From Allobosea sp. 47.2.35 (lineage in GTDB: Bacteria; Pseudomonadota; Alphaproteobacteria; Rhizobiales; Beijerinckiaceae): DNA of 64,000 bases. Within the stretch, counting starts at the first letter, position 1. Every line of letters begins with the position of its first letter. The notes under the pieces were generated by a model that was not told where the DNA came from, did no database searches, and was given only the letters and a program-made list of their open reading frames with translations. The position numbers and the translations under genes were made by a program. Location: positions 1 to 64,000 of the forward strand of contig NZ_JANLGI010000009.1 in assembly GCF_024655635.1 (NCBI RefSeq), written 5' to 3'. Positions 55,350 to 63,730 of this stretch are shown piece by piece.

Positions 55350-56411
55350 ATGCTGGGCAGACGCCGCGAGGCGATCCGGTCGGGAGTCGTGGTGGAAGAC
55401 GCATTCGGAGCAGGACAGATCCAGGGCGAGATGCCGGTGGCGGAGGCGAAGGTCCGCGCCGCCTGGCTCTATTATGTCGAGGGCCTGACGCAGGAGCAGA
55501 TCGCCGAGGCGCTGGGGCTCAGCCGGATCAAGGTGATCCGCATGCTGGCGGCGGCGCGCTCCGAAGGGCTGGTCAAGATCAGGATCGATGCGCGCTCGGC
55601 CCGGCAGGCGGGGCTTGAGCGTGGGCTGGTCACCGCCTTCGGCCTGAAGGAGGCGGTGGTGGTACCGGCGGCGCGCGATGCGGCCAGCGTCTCGGCGCTC
55701 GTCGGCTATGCGGCCGGTCTCTGGCTTTCCGACAAGCTGACCGACAACATGTCACTGGCCGTCGGCTGGGGGCAGACCCTGCATCTGGCGCTCCGGGGCA
55801 TGCAGCCGCGCCAGATCGAAGGCATGTCTGTCGTCTCCTTGCTCGGCGGCCTCACCCATTCGCGCAGCATCAATCCTTCGGCGGTGGCGCGCCGTGTCGC
55901 CGACATGTTCGGGGCCGACTGCTTCCAGTTGACCGCGCCGGTCTTCGTCTCGAATGCCGAGATCCGCGATGCGCTCTGGCGCGAGCCGACCCTGCGGGAT
56001 TTGCTCGACCGGGCGCGGGCGGCCGATGTCGCGCTGGTCAGCGTCGGCGATCTCGTGCCGGATTCGACGCTGTTCCGCGAGGGGCTGTTACCGCAATCCG
56101 ATCTGGCGGGTCTGAAGAAGGCCCGTGCGGTCGGCGACCTCGTCTGCCATTTCATCGATGCCGAGGGCGAGCTGGTGGACCATCCGGTGAACAGGCGTAT
56201 CATGGCGGTGAGTCCGGCCGACCTCCGGGGCATCGGCCTTGTCGCGATCGCGGCTGGCGGTGCCCACAAGGAACATGCGATCCGCGCAGCCTTGCGGGCG
56301 AGCGCGGCGAAGGTGCTGATCACGGATGAAGGCGCTGCGGAGGCCTTGCTGGCCGGCAGCGCGAAACAGACGGCAGAGGGAGCCGAACGGGAGAGACGCC
56401 ATGGCCAATAA
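55350..56411 (+). CDS. SorC/DeoR-type sugar-binding transcriptional regulator
   Basis: A 353-residue SorC-family regulator. The HTH (residues about 40-75) has [22 protein letters not shown], and the sugar-phosphate-binding domain follows with [22 protein letters not shown] and [14 protein letters not shown]. Relatives such as EryD and SorC respond to phosphorylated sugars or polyols. The ATG at 55350 directly follows a GTG; a later ATG at 55431 (MPVAEAK) would remove a non-conserved N-terminus. It is divergent from the SAF oxidoreductase/E1/E2 operon. Confidence 0.87.
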   Translation: MLGRRREAIRSGVVVEDAFGAGQIQGEMPVAEAKVRAAWLYYVEGLTQEQIAEALGLSRIKVIRMLAAARSEGLVKIRIDARSARQAGLERGLVTAFGLKEAVVVPAARDAASVSALVGYAAGLWLSDKLTDNMSLAVGWGQTLHLALRGMQPRQIEGMSVVSLLGGLTHSRSINPSAVARRVADMFGADCFQLTAPVFVSNAEIRDALWREPTLRDLLDRARAADVALVSVGDLVPDSTLFREGLLPQSDLAGLKKARAVGDLVCHFIDAEGELVDHPVNRRIMAVSPADLRGIGLVAIAAGGAHKEHAIRAALRASAAKVLITDEGAAEALLAGSAKQTAEGAERERRHGQ

Positions 56412-56757
56412 TTTCGAGCAGTTCGCGCGCAACTCCCTGCAGTTCCGGCCCTCCGACATCCGCCTCATGCTGGAGCGCGTGCATTCCCATGTCGTCAAGC
56501 CGCGCATGACCGCCGAGGAGTTGCTGGAAGTCGTGCAGGGCCTCGGCTTCGCGACGGTCGAGGCTTTCGGCGACCAGATCGGGCTGGAGCGGCGGACCTC
56601 CGAGAGCTGGGCGCGCTACGGGCTGTCGCGCGATGCGGCGCAATTGCTGCTGGCGCTGCTGAACTATCGCCAGCGCCTGCTCGACGCGATGGACGATTTC
56701 GAGAAGACGACCCAGATCCCGCTGGACGGGTTCTTCGAGAACCAGCAGCTGCCCTGA
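56401..56757 (+). CDS. Small HTH-like protein after SorC
   Basis: A 118-residue protein that I do not recognise. The middle (about residues 40-75, LLEVVQGLGFATVEAFGDQIGL then RRTSESWARYG) has the shape of a helix-turn-helix. The rest is alpha-helical and acidic near the C-terminus. Its start at 56401 overlaps the SorC stop by 11 nt, so it is translationally coupled to the regulator. It may be an accessory DNA-binding protein; that is inference. Confidence 0.65.
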   Translation: MANNFEQFARNSLQFRPSDIRLMLERVHSHVVKPRMTAEELLEVVQGLGFATVEAFGDQIGLERRTSESWARYGLSRDAAQLLLALLNYRQRLLDAMDDFEKTTQIPLDGFFENQQLP

Positions 56758-56763
56758 ACCGCG

Positions 56764-57285
56764 TCAGCGGCAGAAAGCGGCGCAGCCGGCTTCCCAGAAT
56801 GCTTTGCCGGATTCAAGCGCCGGCACGGACGGACGCGGCTTGCGGCCGGGCAGGTCGGCGGGGACGGGCTTCACCTGCTCCCACCAGCCATGGGCGCATT
56901 GCGAGCGGAAGGCCATCTGGTCGGAGATCGAGGTGCCCTCCTGCTCCAGAACGGCATCGAGCGCCGCGCAGGTTTCGCGCAGGCGCGTGTCGTGGGCATC
57001 GCTCGGATCATTGGCGTAGTCGTGGAAGGCCTCGGTGAAGCTCTCCATCTCGCGGGCGATGTGCGGCCAGTCACTACGCCCGAGATTCCAGGCGTCCATC
57101 CATTCGCGAACGACCGTCTCGACAGCTTCGGCCTTCGGTCTGTCCTTGACCTTGCGGGCCGTGGTCAGCATGTGGCGCATCAATTCGGCGCGGGCATGAG
57201 CATGGCGGGCACGCAAGGCCGCATCCTGCATCTTCGCGATGGCTTCTGCTGCTTCCTGCTGCAGCGCTTCGACGAAATGCGGCAT
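56764..57285 (-). CDS. Hypothetical helical protein
   Basis: A 173-residue protein that I do not recognise. It is predicted mainly alpha-helical: the N-terminal half is rich in Ala, Glu, Arg and His (EALQQEAAEAIAKMQDAALRAR), and a Trp-containing segment (EWMDAWNLGRSDW) sits near residue 65. It is not secreted. It lies 11 nt after the nucleoside hydrolase stop, at the downstream end of that operon. A TTG at 57300 could be an alternative start and would overlap the hydrolase stop. Confidence 0.6.
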   Translation of the reverse strand: MPHFVEALQQEAAEAIAKMQDAALRARHAHARAELMRHMLTTARKVKDRPKAEAVETVVREWMDAWNLGRSDWPHIAREMESFTEAFHDYANDPSDAHDTRLRETCAALDAVLEQEGTSISDQMAFRSQCAHGWWEQVKPVPADLPGRKPRPSVPALESGKAFWEAGCAAFCR

Positions 57286-57296
57286 GTCCGGGTCTT

Positions 57297-58226
57297 TCAA
57301 GGCAGCGTGGCGAGGCGTTCGATCATCCGCTCGAACAGGTCATGGGCCTGCACGGCCGAGACGACATGGGCATTGGGCTCGCGCTTGAGGCGGCCGTTCC
57401 AGTCGATCGTGGTGCGCCCGCGCAAGGGGCCGTCGCCGATCTCGACCGTGACGAAGCAGTCGCGGCCCTCGAACAAGTCCGGCCAGAGCAGGAAGGCGAT
57501 GACGCAAGGGTCGTGCATCGGATGGCCGTTCGAGCCGAGCCCGCCGGGGCGCGGGCGCGTCAGCATGCCGTGAACGGCCTTGCCCGCCGCGTTGCCGAGC
57601 GCGCCGATGCGGGTGATCTGGTCATGGCTGGCGATGGCCTGGAGCGTGACGCCGAGGCCGAACATCACGACCGGCCGGCCGCAATCGAACACGACCGCCG
57701 CCGCATGCGGGTCGACATAGGTGTTGAACTCGGCGGCAGGCGTGATGTTGCCGAGGCCGATGGCGCCACCCATCAGCACGATGCGTTTCACTTTGGGCAG
57801 GATATCGGGCGCCAGCCGGAAGGCGAGCGCAAGATTGGTCAGCGGCCCGAGCGGGCAGAGCGCGATGCCGTTCGCAGGCGCCGCGCGGCAGAGATCGATG
57901 ATCGCCTGTACGGCGTGACCGGGTGCGGTCTCGCTCTTCGGCAGGGGCAGATCGGCGCCGGCGAGCCCATCGGGACCGCAGACGAATTCGGCGGTTTCGA
58001 GAGCGAAGACCAGCGGGCCCTCCGCGCCGCGATGCACGGGGATGTCGTCGCGGCCGGCGAGATCGCGGATGCGCAGCGCATTCACTGTCGTCTGCGCGAC
58101 CGGGACATTGCCGGCGACCGTGGTGATCGCCCTGAGATCGATCTGCCCGGCGCTCGCGAAGGCGAGCAGCAGGGCAACGGCGTCGTCCTGGCCGGGATCG
58201 GTATCGATGACGACGGACTCGCGCAT
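57297..58226 (-). CDS. Nucleoside hydrolase (IunH-like)
   Basis: A 309-residue nucleoside hydrolase that cleaves the N-glycosidic bond of nucleosides to free base and ribose. The calcium-binding N-terminal DTDPGQDDAVALLLAF is diagnostic, and ITTVAGNVP and LGPLTNLALAF follow. The nucleoside specificity (purine, pyrimidine or mixed) cannot be read here. It lies 1 nt after the ABC ATPase stop, as part of the sugar ABC operon. Confidence 0.93.
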   Translation of the reverse strand: MRESVVIDTDPGQDDAVALLLAFASAGQIDLRAITTVAGNVPVAQTTVNALRIRDLAGRDDIPVHRGAEGPLVFALETAEFVCGPDGLAGADLPLPKSETAPGHAVQAIIDLCRAAPANGIALCPLGPLTNLALAFRLAPDILPKVKRIVLMGGAIGLGNITPAAEFNTYVDPHAAAVVFDCGRPVVMFGLGVTLQAIASHDQITRIGALGNAAGKAVHGMLTRPRPGGLGSNGHPMHDPCVIAFLLWPDLFEGRDCFVTVEIGDGPLRGRTTIDWNGRLKREPNAHVVSAVQAHDLFERMIERLATLP

Positions 58227-58227
58227 C

Positions 58228-58992
58228 TCAGGCCGCCTTGGCGTTGCCGGCCATGATCATATGGGCGATGTCGTCGGCGGTGAGGTCACCGAGGGGGCGA
58301 TCGACGTATTTGCGGCCGGCGCCCATGATGACGACGCGGTCGGCCAACGCCACAACGTCGCGCATGTTGTGGCTGATCAGGATGACGGTGCGGCCGTCCG
58401 CCTTGAGCTTGCGGATCAGGTCGAGGACGAGCGCGCTTTCCTTGACGCCGAGCGCGGCGGTCGGCTCGTCCATGATGATGATCTCGGCGTTCCAGCGCAG
58501 CGCGCGCGAGATCGCGACGGCTTGGCGCTGGCCGCCCGAGAGGCGCTCGACCGGCCGGTTCATATCGGTGACGGCGGCCGAGAGCTGCGCGAGATAGCGC
58601 TGCGCTTCCGCGATCATCTTCTTCTTGTCGAGGATGCGCAGGAAGGGCAGCAGGACGGGCCTGGTCAATTCAGAGCCCATGAAGACGTTCTGGGCAATGG
58701 AGAGGCGCGGCGCGAGCGCGAGGTCCTGGTAAATCGTCGCGACGCCGTTCTCCAGCGCATCGTGCGGCGAGGCGAAAGTCACCGGCTTGCCGCGCAGGCT
58801 GATCGTGCCGCTCGTCGCCTCCTCGGCGCCGGAGATCACCTTGATCAGGCTCGACTTGCCGGCGCCGTTGTCGCCGCAGAGTGCCACGACCTCGCCCGGG
58901 AAGATGTCGAGATCGACATCGCGGACGGCGACGACCGGGCCATAGGCCTTGCCGATGCCGCGCAGCGAGAGGAAAGGGGTGGGGTCGGTCAT
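58228..58992 (-). CDS. Sugar ABC importer ATPase (single domain)
   Basis: A 254-residue ATPase related to one half of RbsA/XylG. Walker A is GDNGAGKSSLIK, the signature RLSGGQRQAVAISRA, and Walker B IIIMDEPTAALG. Unlike RbsA it has only one ATPase domain, as in some xylose/ribose-type systems that form homodimers. The ATG at 58992 matches the family start; the extension to 59019 would add nine residues with no homology. It works with the binding protein and permease upstream. Confidence 0.92.
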   Translation of the reverse strand: MTDPTPFLSLRGIGKAYGPVVAVRDVDLDIFPGEVVALCGDNGAGKSSLIKVISGAEEATSGTISLRGKPVTFASPHDALENGVATIYQDLALAPRLSIAQNVFMGSELTRPVLLPFLRILDKKKMIAEAQRYLAQLSAAVTDMNRPVERLSGGQRQAVAISRALRWNAEIIIMDEPTAALGVKESALVLDLIRKLKADGRTVILISHNMRDVVALADRVVIMGAGRKYVDRPLGDLTADDIAHMIMAGNAKAA

Positions 58993-59061
58993 CGTCTGTC
59001 CGGGAATTGGCAGCCGCAAGGTTCCGTCACGCCCAGGGCAGGCCCATGACGGTTGCTGTCC

Positions 59062-60006
59062 TCACTTCTTCAGGAACTGCTGGACGTTGTTCTTGTCGAC
59101 CAGCACGGCTTCCGTGAAGAGATAGGGGCCGGGCGTGATGCTCTCCTTCGGCTTCTTCTCGACGACGATCGCCTGGATCGCATCGACCGCCTGCTTGCCC
59201 ATCTCGTCGAAAGGCACGGCGACGGTCGCCATGAAGGTCGAGTTCGGATCGGCGATGCGCTCGTAGCTCTCCTTGCCGCCATCGACCGAGACCAGCGGGA
59301 TCTGGCCCTTCTTCACCCCTTGAGCCTGCAAGAGGTCGTCGATGATATAGGCCTGTCCGTCAAACGAGGCCCAGATGCCGTTGATCTTGCCCTGGTTCTG
59401 CAGGAGCAGCGCCTGCATGCCGGCGCGGACGTCGTCGCGCCAGCTCTGGGTGCGGGCCATCGAGAACTTGCCGAGCTCCTTCACCGCCTGGTTCTCGGCG
59501 AGGACGGCATCGAGCAGACGGCCACGGATGCGCGAGGCGACGTTGAGGTCGAAGCGGGCCGAGACGATGTTGCCCTGATAGCCGAGCTGGCCGAGCAGGT
59601 AGAGCGCGGCATCGGCGCCGACCTTGTACTCGTTGGTCTGGATGTCGAAGAGCGCATGCGGGCTCGAACCCGACTGCACGGTGATGACCGGGATCTTGGC
59701 GTCCTTCGCCGCCTTGAACTGGGCGTCGGCCTCGACCGGCTTGCCCATGGCGATGATGATGGCGTCGACCTTCTTGGCGATCAGCGCGTCGAACTGCTCG
59801 GCATGCTTCGGCAGCGCGCCTTCCGAGTTCAGCAGCGTGACGTTCCAGCCCTTGGCCCTGGCGGCGGCAGCAGCCGCATTGGCGACGCGCGCATGCGTTT
59901 CCGAGGTGAACTGGAAGCCGATGATGCCGACCTCGAAGGCCCCGGCCGATTGGCCGAGTGCGACGAGCGCGGCGGCGGCGACGAGCATTTTCCTGAACCC
60001 GAACAT
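59062..60006 (-). CDS. Sugar ABC importer periplasmic binding protein
   Basis: A 314-residue binding protein of the RbsB/XylF type (type I PBP). The signal peptide is residues 1-23 (MLVAAAALVALGQSAGA). The mature part starts FEVGIIGFQFTSETHARVAN, and the second lobe has SVDGGKESYERIADPNSTFMA. The sugar ligand is not decidable. The ATG at 60006 is the first in-frame start with a plausible signal. It is 38 nt after the permease stop. Confidence 0.92.
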   Translation of the reverse strand: MFGFRKMLVAAAALVALGQSAGAFEVGIIGFQFTSETHARVANAAAAAARAKGWNVTLLNSEGALPKHAEQFDALIAKKVDAIIIAMGKPVEADAQFKAAKDAKIPVITVQSGSSPHALFDIQTNEYKVGADAALYLLGQLGYQGNIVSARFDLNVASRIRGRLLDAVLAENQAVKELGKFSMARTQSWRDDVRAGMQALLLQNQGKINGIWASFDGQAYIIDDLLQAQGVKKGQIPLVSVDGGKESYERIADPNSTFMATVAVPFDEMGKQAVDAIQAIVVEKKPKESITPGPYLFTEAVLVDKNNVQQFLKK

Positions 60007-60044
60007 GAAACCCACTCCCCTCATTCTGCTTGTGGTTGTCGAAA

Positions 60045-61001
60045 TCAGACCTTGAACGCCGCCTTCTTCATCGCGCTGGCCGAGAAGGCGACCGAGCCGA
60101 TGATGATCGCGCCGAGCACGATGTCCTGGATGTAATAGGGCGCGCCCAGCAGCACCAAGCCGTTGCCGAGCACCTTGAGCACGAGCGCCGCAAAGACCGT
60201 GCCGGGAATGTTGGGCTTGCCGGGCTCGAACATGGTCATGCCGAGCAGCACGGCGGCGATGGCATAAAGCAGGTAGTCGCCCGCCATGTTCGGCGCGGCC
60301 GAGGACAGGTTGGCGGCAAGCAGCATGGCCATGAGGCCGGCGAAGACGCCGGAGAGTAAAAGGCCGATGCGCTTCATCCGGGCGGTGGCGATGCCGGCGA
60401 GCCGCGCGGCCTCGTCCGCCTCGCCGGTCGCGACCATATGAGCGCCGGTCCGTGTCCATTTGACGAGCCCATAGGCGAAGAGCGTGGCGCCCGTCATCCA
60501 GAGCACGAGATTGGGAATGCCGAAGGAGTAGCCCCGCGCAAGCCCGGTGAAGCCGACCGGCCAGCGCCCGACGAAAGCCACCCCTTGCGTGATCATGAAG
60601 GCGAAGCCCTTGGCGATCGCCGCGGTGCCGAGTGTCATGATCAGCGAGGGGATGCGCAGCACGGTGACGCCGTAGCCGTTCAGCGTGCCGAGAACGATGC
60701 CGACACCAATCGCAGCCGATACCGCGACGGCGGGCGGATATTGCGCATGGACGAGCCAGCCGCAGACCACCGCCGCGAGGCTCGCCATTTCCGCGACGGA
60801 GAGGTCGAGCTCGGCCACGGTGAAAGCCAGCGCGAAGCCGAGCGCGAGGATGGCGAGGAAGCTCGTATCCTTCAGCACGTTGATGATGTTCATCGTGCTG
60901 GCGAAGTTCGGCGCGAAGATCAGGAAGAACAGGATCAGGGCCAGACCGGCGATCGCCGTGCCGTAGCGTCCGATCAGTTCGCGCGGGTCGATACGGCCCA
61001 A
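60045..61001 (-). CDS. Sugar ABC importer permease (RbsC/XylH-like)
   Basis: A 318-residue permease with about eight to ten TM helices. The N-terminal LIGRYGTAIAGLALILFFLIF and the ELDLSVAEMASLAAVVCGWLV coupling region are typical of RbsC. The start codon is TTG at 61001 with AAGGA about 9 nt upstream; there is no ATG nearby. It belongs to the operon with the kinase upstream and the binding protein downstream. Confidence 0.9.
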   Translation of the reverse strand: MGRIDPRELIGRYGTAIAGLALILFFLIFAPNFASTMNIINVLKDTSFLAILALGFALAFTVAELDLSVAEMASLAAVVCGWLVHAQYPPAVAVSAAIGVGIVLGTLNGYGVTVLRIPSLIMTLGTAAIAKGFAFMITQGVAFVGRWPVGFTGLARGYSFGIPNLVLWMTGATLFAYGLVKWTRTGAHMVATGEADEAARLAGIATARMKRIGLLLSGVFAGLMAMLLAANLSSAAPNMAGDYLLYAIAAVLLGMTMFEPGKPNIPGTVFAALVLKVLGNGLVLLGAPYYIQDIVLGAIIIGSVAFSASAMKKAAFKV

Positions 61002-61070
61002 GCTCAGCGTTCCTTCTTCGCGATCATGCGCGCCGGCGCCCGGTTTCGAATCGTCGGCATGATCAGTCCT

Positions 61071-62588
61071 TTACGTCGCGCTTTCCGGGTTGGCGAGGCC
61101 GGGCAACGCGGCCGTGTTCTGCGCCAGCGCAACGAGATTGGTCGAGATCGGCGCGAGCGCTGCTTCGCTCTGCCGATAGAGGGCATAGAGTGCGTTATAG
61201 GCCGGGCGGCGCGCCGGGTCGGGCTCATAGCGTCTGCTGATCGTGACGAGGGCATCCTGCGCCGCTTCCAGCGAGGCGAAGCGGCCAAGGCCCGTCCAGG
61301 CGATGATCGCCGCGCCGAGCAGGCCGGGTTCTTTGGCGGCGCCGACCGCGATCGGGCGGCCGCAGATATCGGCCTTGACCTGTGCCCAGACCGGATTGGC
61401 CGCAGCGCCGCCGCCGAAGCGGATTTCGTCGACGCGGGTGCCGAGCGCGCCTTCCGCCCGTTCCAGCACGAGGCGGTTCTGGCAGGCGACGCCTTCGAGC
61501 ACGGCATAGGCGAGATCGGTCGGCCCGTGCCGGCGGCCGAGCCCGATGAAGGCGCCGCGCAGGTTCGGGTCCCAATAGGGTACGCGCTCACCCTGCAGAT
61601 AAGGCAGGAAGAGCAGCGGCTGCGGGTGGCGCTGGCCAGCGAGAAGGTGCTCGATCGTCTCGCCGACAGGGCCGGTGCCACCGAGCAGGCCGGTGAGCCA
61701 GGCGATGGTGTCGGCGCCGTTCTGGCTGGGGCCGCCGAGATGCCAGAGGCCGCGCCAGTCGACGGAGATGAGCCCCTCGGCTTCGGCCTGATCGGGGCCG
61801 AGCACGCCGAGCACCTCGGTGGTGCCGGAGATGTTGTAGGCATAGCCCGAGCGCAAGGCGCCGAGCCCCGCGACCGCCGCCCAGGTATCGTTGCAGCCGC
61901 AGAAGACGGGGACGCCGGCGAGCCTGTCGAAGGGTGCGGGCAAGCCGGTGATGGCGGAGCCGACGATATCGATTGGTTCGAGGATCGCCGGCATGATGTC
62001 CGGCGAGAGGCCTATTGCGCCGAAGCCGGAGCCGCCATTCAAGCTTTCCGCGCAAGCGACAAGGCGTGCGAGCGAAACCGGGTCGCTCGCCTTCCGGCCA
62101 GTCAGGCGGAAATTCAGGTAGTCCTTGGGCTCGAGCACGCAAGCGAGCGCGAGGGCATTGAGGGGTTCGTTCTCGGTCAGCCAGGCGAGGCGGGCGAGCG
62201 GGTGGAAGGCGTTGATGCGACTGGCTTCGGGATGATCGGCCAGCGTCTCGCGCAGGCGAGCGGCAATGCCGACGGAGCGCGCGTCCTTCCATGTCATGGC
62301 CGGGCGCAGTTCCTGCCCGCCATGGCCGAGGAAGACCTGCGTCCGGGTCACGCCGCAGATCGCGATGCCCTGGATCTTTGCAAAAAGCTCCGGCGCCTGT
62401 TCGGCGAGCTTGCCGGTGGCTTCGAGCAATAGCGCCCACCAGGCCTGCGCCGGCACTTCCGAGCGGTCGAGATGGTCGTCCAGGACCGGGCCGGGCACGG
62501 CATGCTCGACCTGCTTCACGCCGCGATCGTCGATCAGCGCGGCGCGGAAGCTGCTGCCACCGAGATCGCAGGCTAGGACGACATTCAT
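61071..62588 (-). CDS. FGGY-family carbohydrate kinase
   Basis: A 505-residue two-domain sugar kinase of the FGGY family (xylulokinase, ribulokinase, erythritol kinase and relatives). The N-terminal phosphate loop is VLACDLGGSSFRAALID, the catalytic site region is AMTWKDAR, and the C-terminal signature is RFGGGAAANPVWAQVKADICGRP. The substrate is unknown: a pentulose or tetritol is likely, given the SorC/FGGY/ABC context. It starts with ATG at 62588 and is separated from the Gfo/Idh gene by 118 bp, which may hold a second promoter. Confidence 0.92.
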   Translation of the reverse strand: MNVVLACDLGGSSFRAALIDDRGVKQVEHAVPGPVLDDHLDRSEVPAQAWWALLLEATGKLAEQAPELFAKIQGIAICGVTRTQVFLGHGGQELRPAMTWKDARSVGIAARLRETLADHPEASRINAFHPLARLAWLTENEPLNALALACVLEPKDYLNFRLTGRKASDPVSLARLVACAESLNGGSGFGAIGLSPDIMPAILEPIDIVGSAITGLPAPFDRLAGVPVFCGCNDTWAAVAGLGALRSGYAYNISGTTEVLGVLGPDQAEAEGLISVDWRGLWHLGGPSQNGADTIAWLTGLLGGTGPVGETIEHLLAGQRHPQPLLFLPYLQGERVPYWDPNLRGAFIGLGRRHGPTDLAYAVLEGVACQNRLVLERAEGALGTRVDEIRFGGGAAANPVWAQVKADICGRPIAVGAAKEPGLLGAAIIAWTGLGRFASLEAAQDALVTISRRYEPDPARRPAYNALYALYRQSEAALAPISTNLVALAQNTAALPGLANPESAT

Positions 62589-62706
62589 CGTCCGGCCCTG
62601 AGCGAGAAGAGACGGTGAGGGGACGGGAGGGCGAGCTTCACGAGGCGACCTTCGGGCATCGAGTCTTGGAGCGCTATAAATCGCCTGCGAGTCAAGGAGG
62701 CCTCGT

Positions 62707-63717
62707 TCAGGCGGCGCGCTCTGCAGCCTTCAGGATGTCATCGACGAGCCTTTGCGAGGCCAGCGCTTCCTCGCCGGTGACGACGGGATCGCGGCCCTGC
62801 TCGATCGCATCGAGGAAATCGGCGATGACGGCGCGATGGGCGTCATGCGGGAAGTCCATGATGTTGGCGCCGCTGCCGGTCGAGCCCTCGGCCTCGACGA
62901 TCTCCTCGCGCCCGTCGAGGAAAGCGAGGCGCAGGCGTCCGCCGATCAGGGCCGCGAAGCCCTTGCTGCCGGTGATCTCGATGCGCTCGGGATAGCCGGG
63001 GTAGGCGGTGGTGGTCGTCACCAGCGTGGCGGGGGCGCCGTTGGCGGTTTCCATAAGGGCCGAGACATAGTCCTCGGTCTCCATGCGGTGGAGGGCGGTG
63101 GTGCGGGCCTGCGCTGCGACGACCTTCGACACACCGACGAGCGAGCGGAACAGGTCGAGCGAGTGGATCGCCTGCGTGAGCAATACACCACCGCCATCGC
63201 GGGCGAGCGTGCCGCGGCCCGGCTCGTCATAGTAACTCTGCGGGCGCCACCACGGCACGGACAGGAAGGCGGCTTCGATCGTGCCGAGTTCGCCGGAAGC
63301 GAGCGCTGCCTTGAGGCGCAGGCTTGCCGGGCGGAAACGGTGCTGCAAGGTCACGCCGAAGGTCTTAGCCGTGCGGCGCGCGGTATCGACGAGGCGCTGG
63401 CCGCGCTCGCTGGTCAGCTCCAGCGGCTTCTCGACGAGAACATGTTTGCCGGCTTCAAGACAGAGCGCGGAGACGTCGAGATGGCTCGAGGGCGGCGTCA
63501 GCACGATGCAGGCATCGACTGCCGGATCGTTCAGCACTGCGTCGAGATCGGTCGTGGTCGGGAAGGGGAATTGCGCGGCATAGGCCTTGGCGCGGTCGGG
63601 TGTCCGGCTCACGGCCCAGCGCGTCTCGGCGCGCTCAGTGAGGTCGAGCAGGCTTTTCGAATGCGGCAGGGAAGCGGGGCCGAGCCCGATCACGGCGATG
63701 CCGAGCTTGCGTGTCAT
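62707..63717 (-). CDS. Gfo/Idh/MocA-family oxidoreductase
   Basis: A 336-residue NAD(P)-dependent sugar oxidoreductase. The Rossmann fold starts GIAVIGLGPASLPHSKSLLD, and the catalytic EKP (HVLVEKPLEL) and the C-terminal RFRPASLRLKAALASGELG follow. Members oxidise or reduce sugars and inositols. The ATG at 63717 begins at the fold. It is 13 nt downstream of another, partial Gfo/Idh gene, so the operon carries at least two such enzymes. Confidence 0.92.
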   Translation of the reverse strand: MTRKLGIAVIGLGPASLPHSKSLLDLTERAETRWAVSRTPDRAKAYAAQFPFPTTTDLDAVLNDPAVDACIVLTPPSSHLDVSALCLEAGKHVLVEKPLELTSERGQRLVDTARRTAKTFGVTLQHRFRPASLRLKAALASGELGTIEAAFLSVPWWRPQSYYDEPGRGTLARDGGGVLLTQAIHSLDLFRSLVGVSKVVAAQARTTALHRMETEDYVSALMETANGAPATLVTTTTAYPGYPERIEITGSKGFAALIGGRLRLAFLDGREEIVEAEGSTGSGANIMDFPHDAHRAVIADFLDAIEQGRDPVVTGEEALASQRLVDDILKAAERAA

Positions 63718-63730
63718 GACGGGTGGCTCC

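Noticed and set aside
61004..61070. Small peptide gene between kinase and permease
   Set aside because: A short minus-strand frame exists but lacks conservation clues and a clear ribosome site.
60438..62432. 664-residue plus-strand frame opposite permease and FGGY kinase
   Set aside because: Low-complexity shadow of well-supported minus-strand genes.
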